33,954 nucleotides of DNA from Sphingomonas yabuuchiae (GTDB lineage Bacteria; Pseudomonadota; Alphaproteobacteria; Sphingomonadales; Sphingomonadaceae). Shown piece after piece: positions 33,770-33,954 of the stretch. Each line of letters begins with the position of its first letter. Position 1 is the first letter of the stretch. The stretch lies in the NCBI RefSeq assembly GCF_001477495.1, contig NZ_LDTF01000042.1, positions 1-33,954 on the forward strand, read 5' to 3'. The position numbers and the translations under genes are program-made. The notes under the pieces were generated by a model. That model was not told where the DNA came from and did no database searches. It saw nothing but the letters and a program-made list of their open reading frames with translations.

Positions 33770-33954
33770 CCCCTCCCGCTTGCGGGAGGGGAATGATTGG
33801 CTCCGAGCGTTAGCCCATAAACCTCTCCCCTCCCGCAGGCGGGAGGGGAGAGGTTGTGGGGCGAACGTTTGGCCTTGGCTCGCCCCTCCCGCCTGCGGGA
33901 GGGGCGAGCCAAGGCCAAACGTTCGCCCCACAACCTCTCCCCTCCCGCAGGCGG
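33770..33954. repeat. Array of GC-rich hairpins ending in a long palindrome
   Basis: Four copies of a CCCCTCCCGC/GCGGGAGGGG hairpin (33770-33791, 33820-33855, about 33881-33906, and one cut by the window edge at about 33932). The second is a 17-base perfect stem with a two-base loop. The sequence from 33833 to 33954 is one nearly perfect inverted repeat centred at 33893/33894, with 61-base arms that run to the edge. This follows the response-regulator stop; the hairpins may end that transcript, but no U-tract is present. No gene seen in 33727-33954. Confidence 0.8.

Noticed and set aside
33737..33931. 64-codon minus-strand frame at the window end
   Set aside because: It lies wholly in the hairpin array; the protein simply translates the palindromes.
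33770..33954. CRISPR array
   Set aside because: The repeats are palindromic hairpins with unequal spacing, and the spacers are inverted copies of each other instead of unique sequences.

Overview
The window is GC-rich chromosomal DNA whose gene content and order point to an alphaproteobacterium of the sphingomonad group (Sphingomonas or a close relative). The lines of evidence are: the block rpsB-tsf-pyrH-frr-uppS-cdsA-dxr-rseP-bamA-ompH-fabZ without lpxD, lpxA or lpxB beside fabZ; a pcm-tolC-popZ(DUF2497)-valS neighbourhood; HWE-type sensor kinase genes; and short intergenic palindromes of a kind common in these genomes. No insertion sequence, phage gene or CRISPR array was seen.

Layout. 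1-1369 (minus): the 5' part of an L-serine dehydratase gene and a PilZ-domain gene. 1440-13468 (minus): a long house-keeping run covering translation (rpsB, tsf, frr, rpmE), UMP kinase, isoprenoid/undecaprenyl synthesis (dxr, uppS), phospholipid precursor synthesis (cdsA), envelope proteolysis and outer-membrane assembly (rseP, bamA, ompH) and fatty-acid synthesis (fabZ). A repeat-filled gap separates tsf from pyrH. 13709-15441: a small membrane-protein gene facing the phosphatidylethanolamine genes psd-pssA. 15521-16866 (plus): icd with its own promoter and terminator. 16867-17290: a repeat-rich gap with a ~200-base palindromic element flanked by inverted copies of a 24-base repeat. 17291-19669: a lipid-anchored cytochrome c divergent from a CPA2 cation/proton antiporter. 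19674-26889 (minus): valS, a LOV-histidine kinase-receiver hybrid, a PopZ-like gene, tolC and pcm. 27090-27163: tRNA-Cys(GCA). 27322-29208 (plus): an M61-family peptidase. 29224-33726 (plus): a compact signalling operon. 33770-33954: a palindrome-rich tail.

The most interesting part is light/stress signalling. The operon at 29311-33726 encodes, with overlapping stop and start codons, a stand-alone LOV protein, a 1149-residue CheB-CheR-PAS-HWE kinase fusion and a single-domain response regulator. A second LOV protein, a LOV-HisKA-HATPase-receiver hybrid, lies 5 kb away between popZ and valS. Both LOV genes are preceded by a GGAAC-N16/17-GGTT element that closely resembles the EcfG general-stress promoter (GGAAC-N16/17-CGTT). 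I infer that blue-light sensing and the general stress response are joined here; the individual domains are recognisable from the sequence, but the circuit is a hypothesis.

Several predicted sigma70-like promoters (for pilZ, psd and the antiporter) place the transcription start at or next to the start codon, which suggests leaderless mRNAs.
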